Of a stretch of 64,000 nucleotides of DNA, positions 10,935-22,900 are shown piece after piece. Source of the stretch: Xiphophorus maculatus (lineage: Eukaryota > Chordata > Actinopteri > Cyprinodontiformes > Poeciliidae); assembly GCF_002775205.1 (NCBI RefSeq), contig NC_036455.1, forward strand, positions 93,501-157,500, in the 5' to 3' direction. The notes beneath the pieces are model-generated. The model saw nothing but the letters and a program-made list of their open reading frames with translations. It was not told the DNA's origin and did no database searches. How positions within the stretch are numbered: the stretch's first letter is position 1; every line of letters starts with the position of its first letter. Position numbers and translations under genes: made by a program.

Positions 10935-12134
10935 GTGGAAATGGGAGAAATGCCATTAGATTTAAGAAGAACAAAACTAGAAATAAATTACTGGTTAAAT
11001 GTACAAAGCAATAAATTTGATCATCCAACTAGGGAAATTTTAAGGCCATGTTGGGAAAAAGAAAAGAAAGAAATGAGGAGTTTTGGATGGACAATTGAAA
11101 ATGAAATAAAAGAATTTAAAGTGAATAGTTTAGAAATAAGTCAAACACCAATATCAATAACACCACCATGGATTCTACCAGAAGCAACAGTAGACATGTC
11201 AATAATGGAAAAGAAACAAGATAAATCTTACATAGCAGATAGTTATTCAGTACAGATACATTTAAACAATTATTATCAATATATGCAAATTTATACAGAT
11301 GCATCAAAAATAAATGGAAAAATAGGAGTAGCTTTTGTAGTACCAGAATTCAATTTAAAAATAGAAAAACGAATTACAGATGTATTATCAGTATACACAG
11401 GAGAAGTGTTGGCAATATTATTAGCTTTACAATGGGTAGAAGAAATAAAACCATTAAAAACAGTGATATGTTCAGATTCAAGCTCTGCATTATTAAGTTT
11501 AAAGAACAATCAATCAGATAGTAGGATGGACATTTTATTAGAAATACTACATACATTATTTAGGATACAAAATATGGGTTTAATAGTTATATTTGTGTGG
11601 GTTCCAGCACATATTGGGGTTGAAGGAAACGAGAGAGCAGATAAAATGGCAAAGAGGGCAATTCAAAATCCTATTAGTTTTACAGTTAAAACAAGTAAAT
11701 CTGAGGGAAAGAGTATGGTTAAAGGAAAACTGATGGAAAAATGGCAAAAAAGGTGGGATGAAGAAAAAACTGGAAGATGGTTTTATAAAATTCAGAAAAT
11801 AGTAGGAGAGAGAAGAAATGGAAGAAGAAATAGAAAGGAGGAAAGGGTGATAACAAGAGTAAGATTTGGGCATACAGGACTTAATTATACACTTTTTAAA
11901 ATAAAAAAGCATGATAATGGCAAATGTGATTACTGTGGAAAATATGAAACAATAGAGCATGTTATATTAGAATGTCATAAGTATGAAAGAGAAAGAAGAT
12001 ACATGAGAAGAGAGTTTGAATGTATAAAGGAAAAGATTAATTTATTAGATATTTTGAGGAAGAATTTGGGGAGTAAACACATACAAATAATTATTAAATA
12101 TTTAAAGAAAACTAAATTGTTTCACAGAATTTGA
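10935..12134 (+). pseudogene. LINE ORF2 part 3: RNase H and C-terminal zinc motif
   Basis: Removes RNA from RNA/DNA hybrids during retrotransposition. Frame 10935-12134 continues ORF2 after the second frameshift. The segment MGEMPLDLRRTKL is the usual bridge in this family. RNase H motifs: YTDASK (first Asp) near residue 120, GEVLAILLAL (Glu), ICSDSSSALLSL (Asp), and VPAHIGVEGNERADKMAKRA (His and Asp). The C terminus carries CDYCGKYETIEHVILEC, a Cys/His zinc-binding motif common at the end of I-like ORF2 proteins. The RNase H supports assignment to the I/Nimb lineage. Confidence 0.86.
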
Positions 12135-12408
12135 TTATAGTAGGTATGTTTGTGAATATGTGCATGATCTAGAGGGGTATAGTATAAAGTTAAGTATAAA
12201 AATGGATGAATGGGTGTGTATATATATATATATATATATGTATGATTTATTTATTTAGTTTATTCATTATTGTTATTTGTAGGAGTATATATATATATTA
12301 TATAAATTGATAGTCCATCTCGAACCACACTCCATACCAGTATGTGGCGGTAATGCTACTTAAAGTTTGTTGTCAGCCGCCAATAAACTCAAGAAGAAGA
12401 AGAAGAAC
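12135..12408 (+). other. LINE 3' UTR and (AAG)n tail
   Basis: AT-rich sequence with a TATATA run at 12218-12238, a second TA run near 12285, the 13-mer GTGGCGGTAATGC at 12344 and an AAGAAGAAG tail at 12390-12406. The conserved 3' end is probably the reverse transcriptase recognition region. Confidence 0.65.
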
Positions 12409-12420
12409 AGGCAAACGAAA

Positions 12421-12520
12421 TGGACAGCTCATTGTCAAAGGCGGCAGACTCAAACTGAAATGAGTGAAAAGAAAAACCTTTTCTTAAAAAACGTTTAATG
12501 TGTTTTCATCGTCAAGGTTG
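12421..12520 (+). other. aunip: Probable non-coding first exon of aunip (3' limit)
   Basis: A strong donor, G|GTAAGTACGG, lies at 12521. The next exon of aunip starts at an acceptor ending 13278 and contains the initiator ATG, so an untranslated upstream exon is required. Only the donor is well supported; the 5' limit is a guess set by the end of the LINE tail. Confidence 0.4.
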
Positions 12521-13291
12521 GTAAGTACGGAGCCCGTCTGTCTGGTCACATCGAAGACAAAAAGAAAAGAAAAATCTTGGCCACAACTTAATAACGCGAA
12601 GGAGAAGACCAAAGTTCAGTTTATTGTGTAAAACTTTGGAGTAGTCCCTAATTTTGCAGCTGATGGAAAACCCGAAAAATATTTACCTTCAACTTTACGT
12701 CACAGTTTTGAATAGACATGAACGTTTGTGACAATTCTGAACAAGTATCGCATTTCATGTTTAAATGGGCTATTCACAACACAAATATCCTAATTTTACG
12801 CGTTCAATTGTATTTTATTTTACCATTTATGTAGGCAGGGGTTTCGTTTGATTGGTAGTGATTCTGCGCTTTTCTTTATATTAATTTCATCTTCTAATTT
12901 GAAGTGTTACTCTTTATTCTGTTACATTTTAATGGGTCCTTAATGCCTGAAAATGTTATTTTATTATGTTTTCTATCTTGTTTTTGTATGACTTTAGAGT
13001 AGCTACATTATAAGGTAATCCAATATTGTGTTTTAATTTTTATCTACGGCTAAAGGGTTTAAAATAGTTTTTATGTTTCCAAAACGTTACCCTTTTTTAA
13101 TATCTGTCTAGTGTTTCCTTATTTATGATAGCATTTTATCAGTTCTACAATTTATGTATTTTTATCATGATTATCATTTAAAATAATAGTATTTTTTGTT
13201 GATGAAAGTATATAGACAACAACATATATTGATATGCCTGTGAAAGATAAATGTAAACCCTTTTTTAATGTTTTTCAGATCATTTTCCATT

Positions 13292-15225
13292 ATGAAAAAC
13301 TCTAAGGCAACACCGCAGCGTTGTGCTCAGGAAGAATGTGGAATTTGGTTGGACACGGTAGAGCTGAAAGAAAAGGCTAAACAGGTGATTATTGGAGTTT
13401 AAAATACAAATGGAATTGTTACCTTACGGTCTTTATTTACTGTTTTTTTTATTTCTCATTTTGTGCTCTTCCCCCCCCCCCCCCCCCCCCCCCCAGAAAC
13501 GCCATGCCCGTCCTATCTCTAAACTGTTGAATCCCTTGGCTAAAGGTGGAGGGTACAGTTTGGCTGTAGCCCTCAACTTCACTCAGACTAAAATGGAGAT
13601 GCCAAAAACTAAACAGAGTTCCATATCTGCTTTTTTTGCACCTAAACGTAGAGGTAAGCAGCCAGTAGCTTCCTAAATGGTTAACATTTTTTACAAGAAT
13701 AGTATGTGCATTGATAAAGTATTGAAAATTGTTGAGACTTGTGAGATTTGATGGTGTTTTCAATGACTGCTTGAAGAAAATAAATATTTAAAGCTAGCTG
13801 GAATACTTTGTTTTTTACATATCACTGAACGTTTCTGAGCTGAACAGGTGGAATCTATGCATGGTTTCTGCAGTTTAAAGAGTTCGGAAAAGGACGCGTT
13901 TTGAATTAGTTATCTTCTAAGTACAAATATTATGAATATTGAAAACAACAACATAGTAAGCAAATATCAGTTTGTCTACATCTTAACCTTTAGTTGTCCT
14001 AATGTTTAATTTATCAGTCTATTTAACCACCATGCAGTTTGTCCATCAGTCTCTCCATCTTTCCTCCATCTATTTTTGTTGAGAAATCGATCATAATGTC
14101 AGAGAACTTTAATTTTTACTTTAAGAATTGGCCAAAAAAAGGCCAAATGATTCTAGAAATTTATGTTGCTAATGATAAATGTGGTGGGAACCCTGTGGAG
14201 AAATCAGTATAAAGATAATAAAGCTGCAATGTGATAACTAGAATAATTTATATTTAAAATGATTTCTTCCAAAAGTTCTCCACAAGATGTCTTCCACTGA
14301 AGCACCAAGCCTGGACCCAGGGCAGCCCTCGTCACCATCCACCACAACCAGACCCGCAACTGTGAAAAAACGAGCACGTGAAAATTGTTCTGAAAACTTG
14401 GATTTGGAGTCTGATGCCGGTATGAATTATAATTTGGAAAAAGAAAATGTGGGAGAGACTAACACAACTACATGGCACAATGAGAGAACCCACTATTCAG
14501 CTTCACTAGAAGGTAAATCTGCAGAGTGTCAACCCCCTCAGAGCAAGCGGAGGCTCCTTGAGCCCTCACTTCTGGATAATGACAGTCAAATCTGTCCGCA
14601 GCCGTGGAGTCAGGACCCTATGTTCACCTTTAGTGAATACTCTGAGGACTTCAGCAGCTCAGAGTCAAATTTTATAAACAATATTCAGAATTCAGAGAGC
14701 TTTGGAAATCTAAAAGATATGGAGGGAAAGACATCAACTCAGAAACCTGCTGAAAACTGTTCTCATTTCAAAGACGGGAAAGAAAATAGCAGATTAATCT
14801 CCTCCAAGTCTCCAAGTAAATATATTTCTTTATCTCATCTTGGAACTTGGTCAAATCATAAGTGGGCAGAGGTAAAAAACGCTTCACCACAAAAACAAAC
14901 CGATCACTCGGGGAGCAGTCTGGTGAAAGAATTGCATTTTGACTCATTGTGGAGAAAACCAAGAAGCTCTCCTGTTAAGAAACAGCAGAAATGCAAGGAA
15001 TCAGACGAGGACAGTTTGGCCACGTTGTTCACTCAGGACTCAGAGGGATTCAGGGTGATAGCACATCGAGGCCTCCAGACCAGGAGCCCACTCAAGGATC
15101 AGAGTAACCTGAGCCCTGGACTGGTGAGAAGTTACAAACCTGTGGAGGAGGAGGAGGAGGAGGATGAAGACGATGAAATGCTCTTTACCCAAGACTCTCA
15201 GGGAAACATGGTGATCAAACACTAA
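13292..15225 (+). CDS. aunip: Aurora kinase A and ninein-interacting protein (AUNIP), 3 coding exons
   Basis: AUNIP links Aurora A to ninein at centrosomes and also acts in DNA end resection. Coding exons: 13292-13384, 13497-13653 and 14276-15225, joined in phase to give 399 aa. The exon with ATG follows a TTTTTCAG acceptor at 13278. Family hallmarks: the N-terminal ECGIWLDTVELK block (human has CGVWLDAAALK), then SISAFFAPKR, a PIP-like block similar to the human SIASFF segment. The C terminus has two LFTQDS.G..VI repeats, near residue 340 and at the very end (MLFTQDSQGNMVIKH); the human protein ends almost identically. An acidic run of Glu/Asp lies between them at 15147-15180. The third-exon acceptor at 14274-14275 was chosen because it alone restores phase. 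The middle of the protein is poorly conserved and Ser-rich. Confidence 0.9.
13471..13494 (+). repeat. C24 homopolymer serving as splice-acceptor pyrimidine tract
   Basis: Twenty-four consecutive C bases are followed directly by AG at 13495-13496, the acceptor of the second aunip coding exon. The tract takes the place of a normal mixed C/T pyrimidine tract. Confidence 0.85.
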
Positions 15226-15405
15226 ACAACGCCTCTGTGTCCAAATCTGGAAGTTTAATTGAGCAATTATTATTATTGTAGTTTTCACCAGGATTTTTTC
15301 ACACATCTGAATTTTTCCTTCTACTAGAGAACATTCTTGCAAGTCAGACCTGAGAGATATTTCCTTTATTTGAAAAATGACAAGCATTACATAAATTTAT
15401 TGTAA

Positions 15406-15411
15406 ATTAAA
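15406..15411 (+). terminator. Candidate aunip poly(A) signal
   Basis: ATTAAA lies about 180 bases after the aunip stop. A second ATTAAA lies at 15475-15480. Either could be used. Confidence 0.45.
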
Positions 15412-15915
15412 CATTGGTTTCATGTATATTTCTATCTGTCTTATGCTAGTGCCCTGTGCTTAATTTTATTACAAATTAAAGTGATGTACAAAGACATAAC
15501 GAGTGCTAAATTATACTACAGACAAATGGCATAATTGTAGTGCAAAGCAGCACATCTGAGTGTATTACATCCGTCTGAGCTCAATCCTTTTACTGATTAC
15601 AGCAACTATAAATGCAAAAACCTCATAACTAAAATAGATGCTAAAATAGGAATAAACCATCCAGAACAGAGAAAGTATAAAATGTTAGTTTTATATTTAA
15701 AGATTTAATTTTCAGTAGCTACATGGTCTCATATAAATGCCTTTATTGCTATGGCACAGACATGTAACAGATGGGTTCTAGGTTTGTTTCAGTGTAATCT
15801 GATCAACCTGTGGGGGTGGGAAGATTTAACAGCTGAAAAGTGCCAAAAAAAAAGATAAAGTCACAAATACAGTTATAGAGGTTAACCTAGCAGTCACTAT
15901 CTATTACTTCCCTTG

Positions 15916-16945
15916 TACCCTGCTAAAGTGTTCATACCTCTTCCAAATTTTGTGGATACCTTGAAGTTTAATATATTTTTCGTCAGGGTTTTATGAGAGA
16001 CCAGCACATAAAGAAATGCATAATTATGCATGTTTTACCTTTCCGTTTTAAATGAATAAACATTTTAAAATGTTTCATCTGCCAGTCCACTGCGGTGAGT
16101 CTCTACCACCTTTGCACATTTTGAGCATCCGTGAACAACAATGTTCAAATATTGCCAGAAATTCTCAACTAGATTAGGTCTGGACTTTGACTATGCCATT
16201 TTAACACATACTGTAGAGATGGATGTTTGTTTATTTATTTCAAATATATTCTCATCCACAGTTCAAATATCTTAATATGCATTTTTGAGCTATTTGTTTG
16301 AAAAGGAGTATGAAGGAGAAGTATAAACCTATTTAATCTTACCTCCTTTCTTTTATGTCATACTTTATACACATTACTCTTTATTTAAACAAAAAATAAA
16401 ATTAAAAAACAATTTAAAGAAAATCCCGTTGTATGTTTAGCATTGTTATTCTGCAGAAAAGTGAACTTCCACCATTTAGCTTTATTCATTTTTCTGTAAA
16501 CCCTTATCTGTCCCTGCTGGAGAGAATCATCCCCACAGCATGATGCTGCCACCACCATGTTTCAGACCTGCCGTAAAACTACTCCAAAACCTTATCAGTG
16601 ACTGGTCAGTTGTGCTCATTTGCCTTCACGATGCTCTTTGCACTGTCTGGACTTTATACCGAGTTTCTATTACACACAGATCAACTTTATTTTCTAGTTA
16701 TATGAGTTATGAATGCAATTATTTGCACTAAAGTTTACTTTTGAAATTTACTTCATGGTATTGGAGTGAAAGGCTACTGGATACACAGGTATCCTGCATA
16801 TATGGTGAATTTGTGAGCATTTACAGTTACACACTACCTTTTGCTGGTCTGTCACATTAAACCCTAATGAAACACAATGAAGGTTGTGTAAGTAACATTA
16901 CAAAAGGTGAAAACATTCAAGGGGGCGTGAACGCATTTAAAAGGG
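15916..16945 (-). mobile_element. Decayed Tc1-like transposon adjoining the cap2 stop codon
   Basis: The plus strand carries the reverse complement of a Tc1-like transposase. Landmarks are a left end like AGTGTTCATACCTCTTCC, 'ttttatgagagaccagcac', 'aggtctggactttgactatg', 'cacagcatgatgctgccacc' and a right end 'caagggggcgtgaacgcatt'. These match a very common teleost Tc1/mariner family. The gene is riddled with stops. It ends 17 bases before the cap2 stop codon, so it sits where the cap2 3' UTR should be. Confidence 0.75.
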
Positions 16946-16961
16946 ATTCCTGACATGCATC

Positions 16962-19900
16962 TCATCCTGCAATCTCAGTGGGTTCTGTCACCAGCTTGGA
17001 GCCGTCCCAAACGGTCTTGAACTGCTCCGGGACGGGAAACTCCCTCTGCAAAGAAAGCAAATCAAAAAGATCCCGCTGAGTTCACCAGCAAAACATAATG
17101 TCCCCACAAACGGATGTGCTTATCGCTGAGTGTGGAGCCTTCCTCCTGCTTTCTCACTCACATAGTCATCGTCTCCTGCTGGGATCAGGATGTTCATCTC
17201 GGAGCTCTTGGCACTGACGATGTTGCAGTTCAGAGCGGCTTTGCTCAGGTAGACCTGGCAGCCCTCGGTCTTGTTGATAGAAATAGTAGGAACAACTCCT
17301 AACACCTGCAGAGAGGAGGGAATAAAATCATCTGGCAGGACACTAGCTTGTTTTAACATCTTGAAAAACTAACCGCTGCTCAGTGCAAGTGTTAATTTTG
17401 GCACATTTTGATGGCCCAAAACACCACAATATCATGAATGAATAAACAAGGCATTTGTTTGGACAGTAAGTTAACTCTAGATAAATCACCTTTACCTATA
17501 CCAGTCTTAAATCTATTCATTAACTTTGATTGGTAACGAAAGATTAAATAAATGTCTAAATATCTTGCTGTGAAAAACTTAAAAATAAAAATAATTAAAC
17601 ACATAAAAATATGTTTGTTTAAATTTATTTTATATTTGTTATTGAGCTATTTAGACAGTATTTTAAGACATGCACACATTTAGAAGGTCACTGTTTTTCA
17701 GATATTTATTTAGGTGTTTATTCAATTATGTCTCTTTTAGTCCATATAGTAACAAGGGTTAAAGGGCAGGGCTAAACTGGATATATTGAAAGGTGATAAT
17801 TGGCCAGATATCAACTTATATTTAACAGGAGCCACTGTAATAGTTCAGATTATGTATATCTTTACTAACCTGTAGCTGGATGCTTCTAGAGTTGATGATC
17901 TCTACTATCCCAACAGCATTCTCAAAAACCAGGCCGAGCTTTTTACAATTATCTGGGGAAAGCCCAAACAAAACCAAGCTTAGAGAAATTGTTAGAAGGA
18001 GCGTATAATTATAGCTCTGTGTCTCGGCAGCTCACCTACGATGATGGAGTTAATTTTGCCTTTGACCTGCAGGGTGGAGTTGTTGCAGCCAAAGACGTAC
18101 ACCACCTGTTTCAACTCTGTCTCCTCAATCACCAAGTCGTGTTTCTGCTCAAAGTTTTCCTTCAACAAACAAGACAAGGCGTACGCATGAGAACATGATG
18201 AATCACAGTAAAGGGGGTTAATATTAATAACTTAAGTTTTGCGTACCACCCTCCACTTTTTTCCCTCCAGCTCCAGCAGAGGGAGTCTTTTCTGGGCTGC
18301 TGCTTTGGGAGCGTTCTCATGCTGGGGATCTTTGGTTTTAATCGGTGACGCTTGAGAACGAAGGTTGGGGTTCTTATGAGTCTTCTGCTCATCTGAGACG
18401 TGCTTCAGACCTAGACATGTACAAATAGATCTCAGTAAATCAAATGTTACACACCAGTCATTTAATTTAAAAAGCAAAACTTGTGTATAGATTAATTTTT
18501 ATTTTTGCTAATATGTTTCTCAAAAAATATATTTTCAAATAAAGATATTAAGCTTACAGAAATATGTCCAGCAGACATTCATTGACACTCTCAATATGGA
18601 GGACACTCCAACAAGGGTATTACTAAGGAGTTTGGTTGTTTACAGAGTGCAACATGAAAGGATATTGATAGAAGGTTTAGTGGAAAAAAAAGCGGTGACA
18701 AAAAAGTATAGCATCAAGCTACGGTCTTGAAAGAACCACTGTGCAGAATAATGAATGTGACAAAGAATACATTTTAGAACAAGGACTGGATCAAAAATCA
18801 AACGCCTGATTCTGAATGAACATCTTTGGTCAGTTGAGGCCAGTATTGGGTTTACCTTTAGTGATGTCCATGCCCTGGTTGAGCTGGGCAAACAAAGCTG
18901 AGGCCTGAGGTGATTCACTGCCTGTTTGAGGCTTGGAGTCCTCATCAGTGAAGACCGGAGGAGGGCCAGGAGGAGGAGGAGGGGGAGGCGGCGGACAGGG
19001 AGCACTGGACGGCGGAGACGAGTCTAAGAGAGACACAGGAGCAATGGGACCCTGTGGGAAGAAAAGAAATGATTTGCATTGTGGTTGAGGAAAACTTAAA
19101 GCTGTAACATGTTTTAGAATCAGCAGCTGTAGTATTCAAATTGTCCATTTGAGGGAGTGTTGTACAGGAAATACCGATACTGACTTCAATTAAATTGAAG
19201 CTGTAAGATGTTAGAGCGGTAAAACCTAAATTCGCCTGTTCATTATTCTCCTATATGGATGAATTCAAACTAAGAGTTCTTGATGGGACAAATACTTCAT
19301 CATAACTCTTTATCTCCCAAATGGCATGGTTTTCAACTGAAAAATTTAAAGCTGAGCGACACAAAATACAGCACAAGTCAAACTCAACAATTCAACCAAA
19401 TAAATCTGGCCTAAATTTATTAAGCCAGGAAAAAAAGAGTTGAAGAGAAAAACAGGTGGTCAAAGAGCAAAAACAAAAATAATCCCAAACTAGCTAATAA
19501 AAAAACTGAGACATGAAAGGGGAAAAATCTTAGAAACAGAAACCAAAAGATAGAGGTGAGAAAACATAAGACATGAGTAATGTCTTACGTTGGAATGATG
19601 TGGCAGGATGTAAGAGGTGATTATTCACAGGGGACAATTAATAGCTGAAGAAAAATGACTAATGAAAAGGGGCAAATGAACACTGAAAACAAAAGGATAA
19701 ATATAAATAGTAAAATAATAAAAAGCAAAACTCAAGGTGCGTATAAGAAAAAGCTAAAAGTTTCAATACAAAGTACAAACATGTACGGATGACTGAGTGG
19801 AAAAAATAAAATAGAATCAGAATACAAAAGCGATCCAAAATACCAAAACAAAGGGACAAACAAAACGCAAACACACATCAGTTAAGAAGCTCTGAGGTCT

Positions 19901-22900
19901 GCCTTTACTATTTTCTGTCATTTTAAAGACCCAGTCATTAAATCATAGCAATAAACTTATTGATAGCTCTATAGAACCAGAGAGAAAAAAGGTAAAGTCT
20001 TTCTGGCTTAATTTATCTTATGCTGCACAGTTAACACAGACTGCAGGCCAGAACCTGGTTATCAGTAAGCCCACAGAGGACAGCTGGAACAAATATTTGG
20101 CACCTCACTGACTCAAGTTGTAAAAAGCGTGGCACTGACAGGCGCACTAACTTGCTGGAACAGTTTGCTGCTGTGGTTTTTTATTTCAGACTTTAAGCCC
20201 CAACTCCGGCTCTTTTTCTTTGCCCCGTTGTGCTGCGACCGGACCGTACGTACATGTGTCTGTATGTGAGAGAATGGTTCTGTCACTAAACCCGTAAATG
20301 AGCGGCAGACGGCAGCTGTGTCGAACAGCAAGCAGCCCTGCAGTTTAGGTTACAACACAGGCAGCGAATGCACACAGGCCCCTTTTGTCGAGGTTCCTCT
20401 GTGAAGAAATCCTCCATTCAAGTAAACCCTGAGGGCCACCTGTTGGAGCAGCACACTTCCCTGCTTGTGCACGCACACACACCAGCTCTGTCGTCTGACA
20501 GCAGGAGCAGCAGCTGACACAAGCAGCCTCTGCAGGCTCTCAGGTTTCCGTGTCCAGAGAGCACATGTGGTCACAGTTGTTCAGCATCAGACAGATATTC
20601 ATCCTCACATTAAAGTAGCAGAATTTGATTTTTAGCGCAAACATGGAGACGCAGCTGTCCCTAAAGCTCAGCGATGCACCTGGGTTTATTGAGGCTGCTT
20701 AGCCCAGAGAGAAATGCATGCGGAATAAAGACACATTGTGGTTTTAGTAGGAGCCATAAGAAATTTCTTGGACTGAAGTTTCATCATGTTGGAGAGTTTT
20801 ATAAATTCTGGAGACAGATCTTAAAACCGCAACAAAATATGACGGTTGTTTCAAATTAGAAGTTGACCGATACATCGACTGGCTGATATTTTGGGCCGAT
20901 ATTTGTGCTCTTTTTTTCTCGTATCAGCATTGGCCGATACTTGCATGCATCCACCGATCCCTTGGCCATGTTTTGAGATCACATGATCGGATTCACTGCC
21001 GCTCTCTCCCTGGCAGAGAACAAGGGTAAATTTTCAACATTTAATGTAGAAAAAACATTGAAAGTCTGTCTCTGTCTCAATATGAGTGGGAGGGAACAAT
21101 GCTAAATGCTCTTCATTGTTTGCTACACATTGTTAATGTGATTAGTTGTAAAATGGAAGGTAATGATAAAAGGATTTAAAGTTTCTTTTTAAACTCCACT
21201 GTGTTAATATATCGTAAACCCTAATCAAGTTGCTTGTAACACTAGCATTTGTTCACATCCAGAGCCAGAATGTTTTGTCTATTCTATTTTGTATTCAGAA
21301 TGTTAGTATTGGTCTTAAGAGCAGTTTTCAAGTCTCTTCACAGTTACTCAATTTCATTTAGGTCTAAACTTTGACTGGACCATTCCAAACCACAGCTATG
21401 ATTTGATGCATTCAGTTGTAGCCTCTAAAAGATTTTCTTCCAGGATCGTTCTGCATTTAGCTCCATCCATCTTCCCATCAGCCCTCATCAGCTCAGTTCT
21501 CACTTTTCTACAAACGTCAGATTTGTAGAGTCCAGAACTCTACAACTCGATTGTCTTGCCAACAGATTCTTTTCATTTTAAGATGATGCAGTGAAAAGCT
21601 CTGTGAGATGTTCAAAGCTTGGGATGTTGTTTTCTAACCTAACTCAGCTTTAAACTTCTCCACAACAATATCCCTGATGTTTCTGAGGAGCACCCTGGTG
21701 CCTTTTTGTTCACTACGATTAAATTACACACAGTCTGACTCTTTATTTGGTAATTTCAGAAGGAAGTTTGTTGAAGTTTATTTTATTCAGGCACACCAGA
21801 GTGAAGGGGGGCTAGTACAATTTGAAAACCACACTTTTCTGTCTTTTATTTTAAAGAAATTAAGACAATCGTGTATTATTTTTCATCCACTTCAGATTAT
21901 GCACCACTGTGTGTGTTGGCACATTGCATGTGATCTACAAGAATTCCTTAACATTTGCAGTTTTAAAGTGAGAAAATGTAAAAAGGTTTGAGTATATTTA
22001 TGAGGTACTGAGCCGAAAAAAAATCAAATTAATTCAAAAGATTTATTTTCCTGCCATCATAATCTCTGGGATTTATTGAGGAGTTCCTGAGAAGCACTTC
22101 CAAAGCCAGGAGTGTGTGTGGGAGTGGCTGGTGTTTTGAGAGCCCTGCAGAGACCTGAGATGTGCAGCCACTGAGGAGAAGTTCATTCATTCATTCATGC
22201 TCTCTGCAGTGGTTTATGTAACCCTGCTGCTTTATCTCTAAAAATGGAAATGTTTGCAAAAAAAAAAAAAGGAAAACCTAGCTGGTTTAAAAATATCAGA
22301 GCAGATCCACAGCTGAGATAACACACCAGTGATTTTCTTCTGCTTACCAGCACATGTTGGAAAAGACAACAGAATTAATTCAGATTGTTGTAATTAGAAA
22401 AGAATCCGACTCACAGACTTGCTCCACACCAGTCCTGTGGTGTGGTGCTGCTTGATGAAGGACTGCATCTCAGTCCAGATTGACAGGTAGGCGTGTACCC
22501 AGTCCACATGACGTCTGTCGCTGGGAGAACAGAGAGCGCGTGGGACAGAGGAGACGAATGTGACGGTCAAAACAGGAGGAAGGAGGAAGATTAGAGCAAA
22601 AGTAAGCTATAAGGGAACAACTAGGAATGGACCAGATCTCATAGATCTATGGAACTATTGCTGGAAATGAATTATCATTGAAAGTAGCTTTAAAACATTT
22701 TTGTACAAAACACTTTTACGGAAAGTGAATATGCCACAAAATAATAATAACTCATCTAACTTCATCTACCTACCTACTAAAAGTGATATACAAGACTAAT
22801 GTCGTTTTAAAAAATGGAAAAACAAAAGAACGCACCATTCTTAGGTCAGAAAATGTATACAATAACAAAGCAATTTGCCCAAATTTACCCATATCTACAC

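Larger units (their letters stand above)
7720..12408 (+). mobile_element. I-like non-LTR retrotransposon (LINE), near full length but broken
   Basis: A bicistronic LINE. It has a gutted ORF1 (7874-8415), an ORF2 with AP-endonuclease, reverse transcriptase, RNase H and a terminal zinc-binding motif (8415-12134), a 3' UTR with a TA run at about 12218-12238, and an (AAG)n tail at 12390-12406. A RNase H domain after the reverse transcriptase and two ORFs are features of the I/Nimb group. The plus strand is strongly A-rich, as is usual for such elements. Two frameshifts in ORF2, near 9230 and 10900, and the ORF1 loss mean it cannot move by itself. Catalytic motifs remain readable, so it is fairly young. 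Its tail ends about 110 bases before the probable aunip first-exon donor. Confidence 0.85.
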
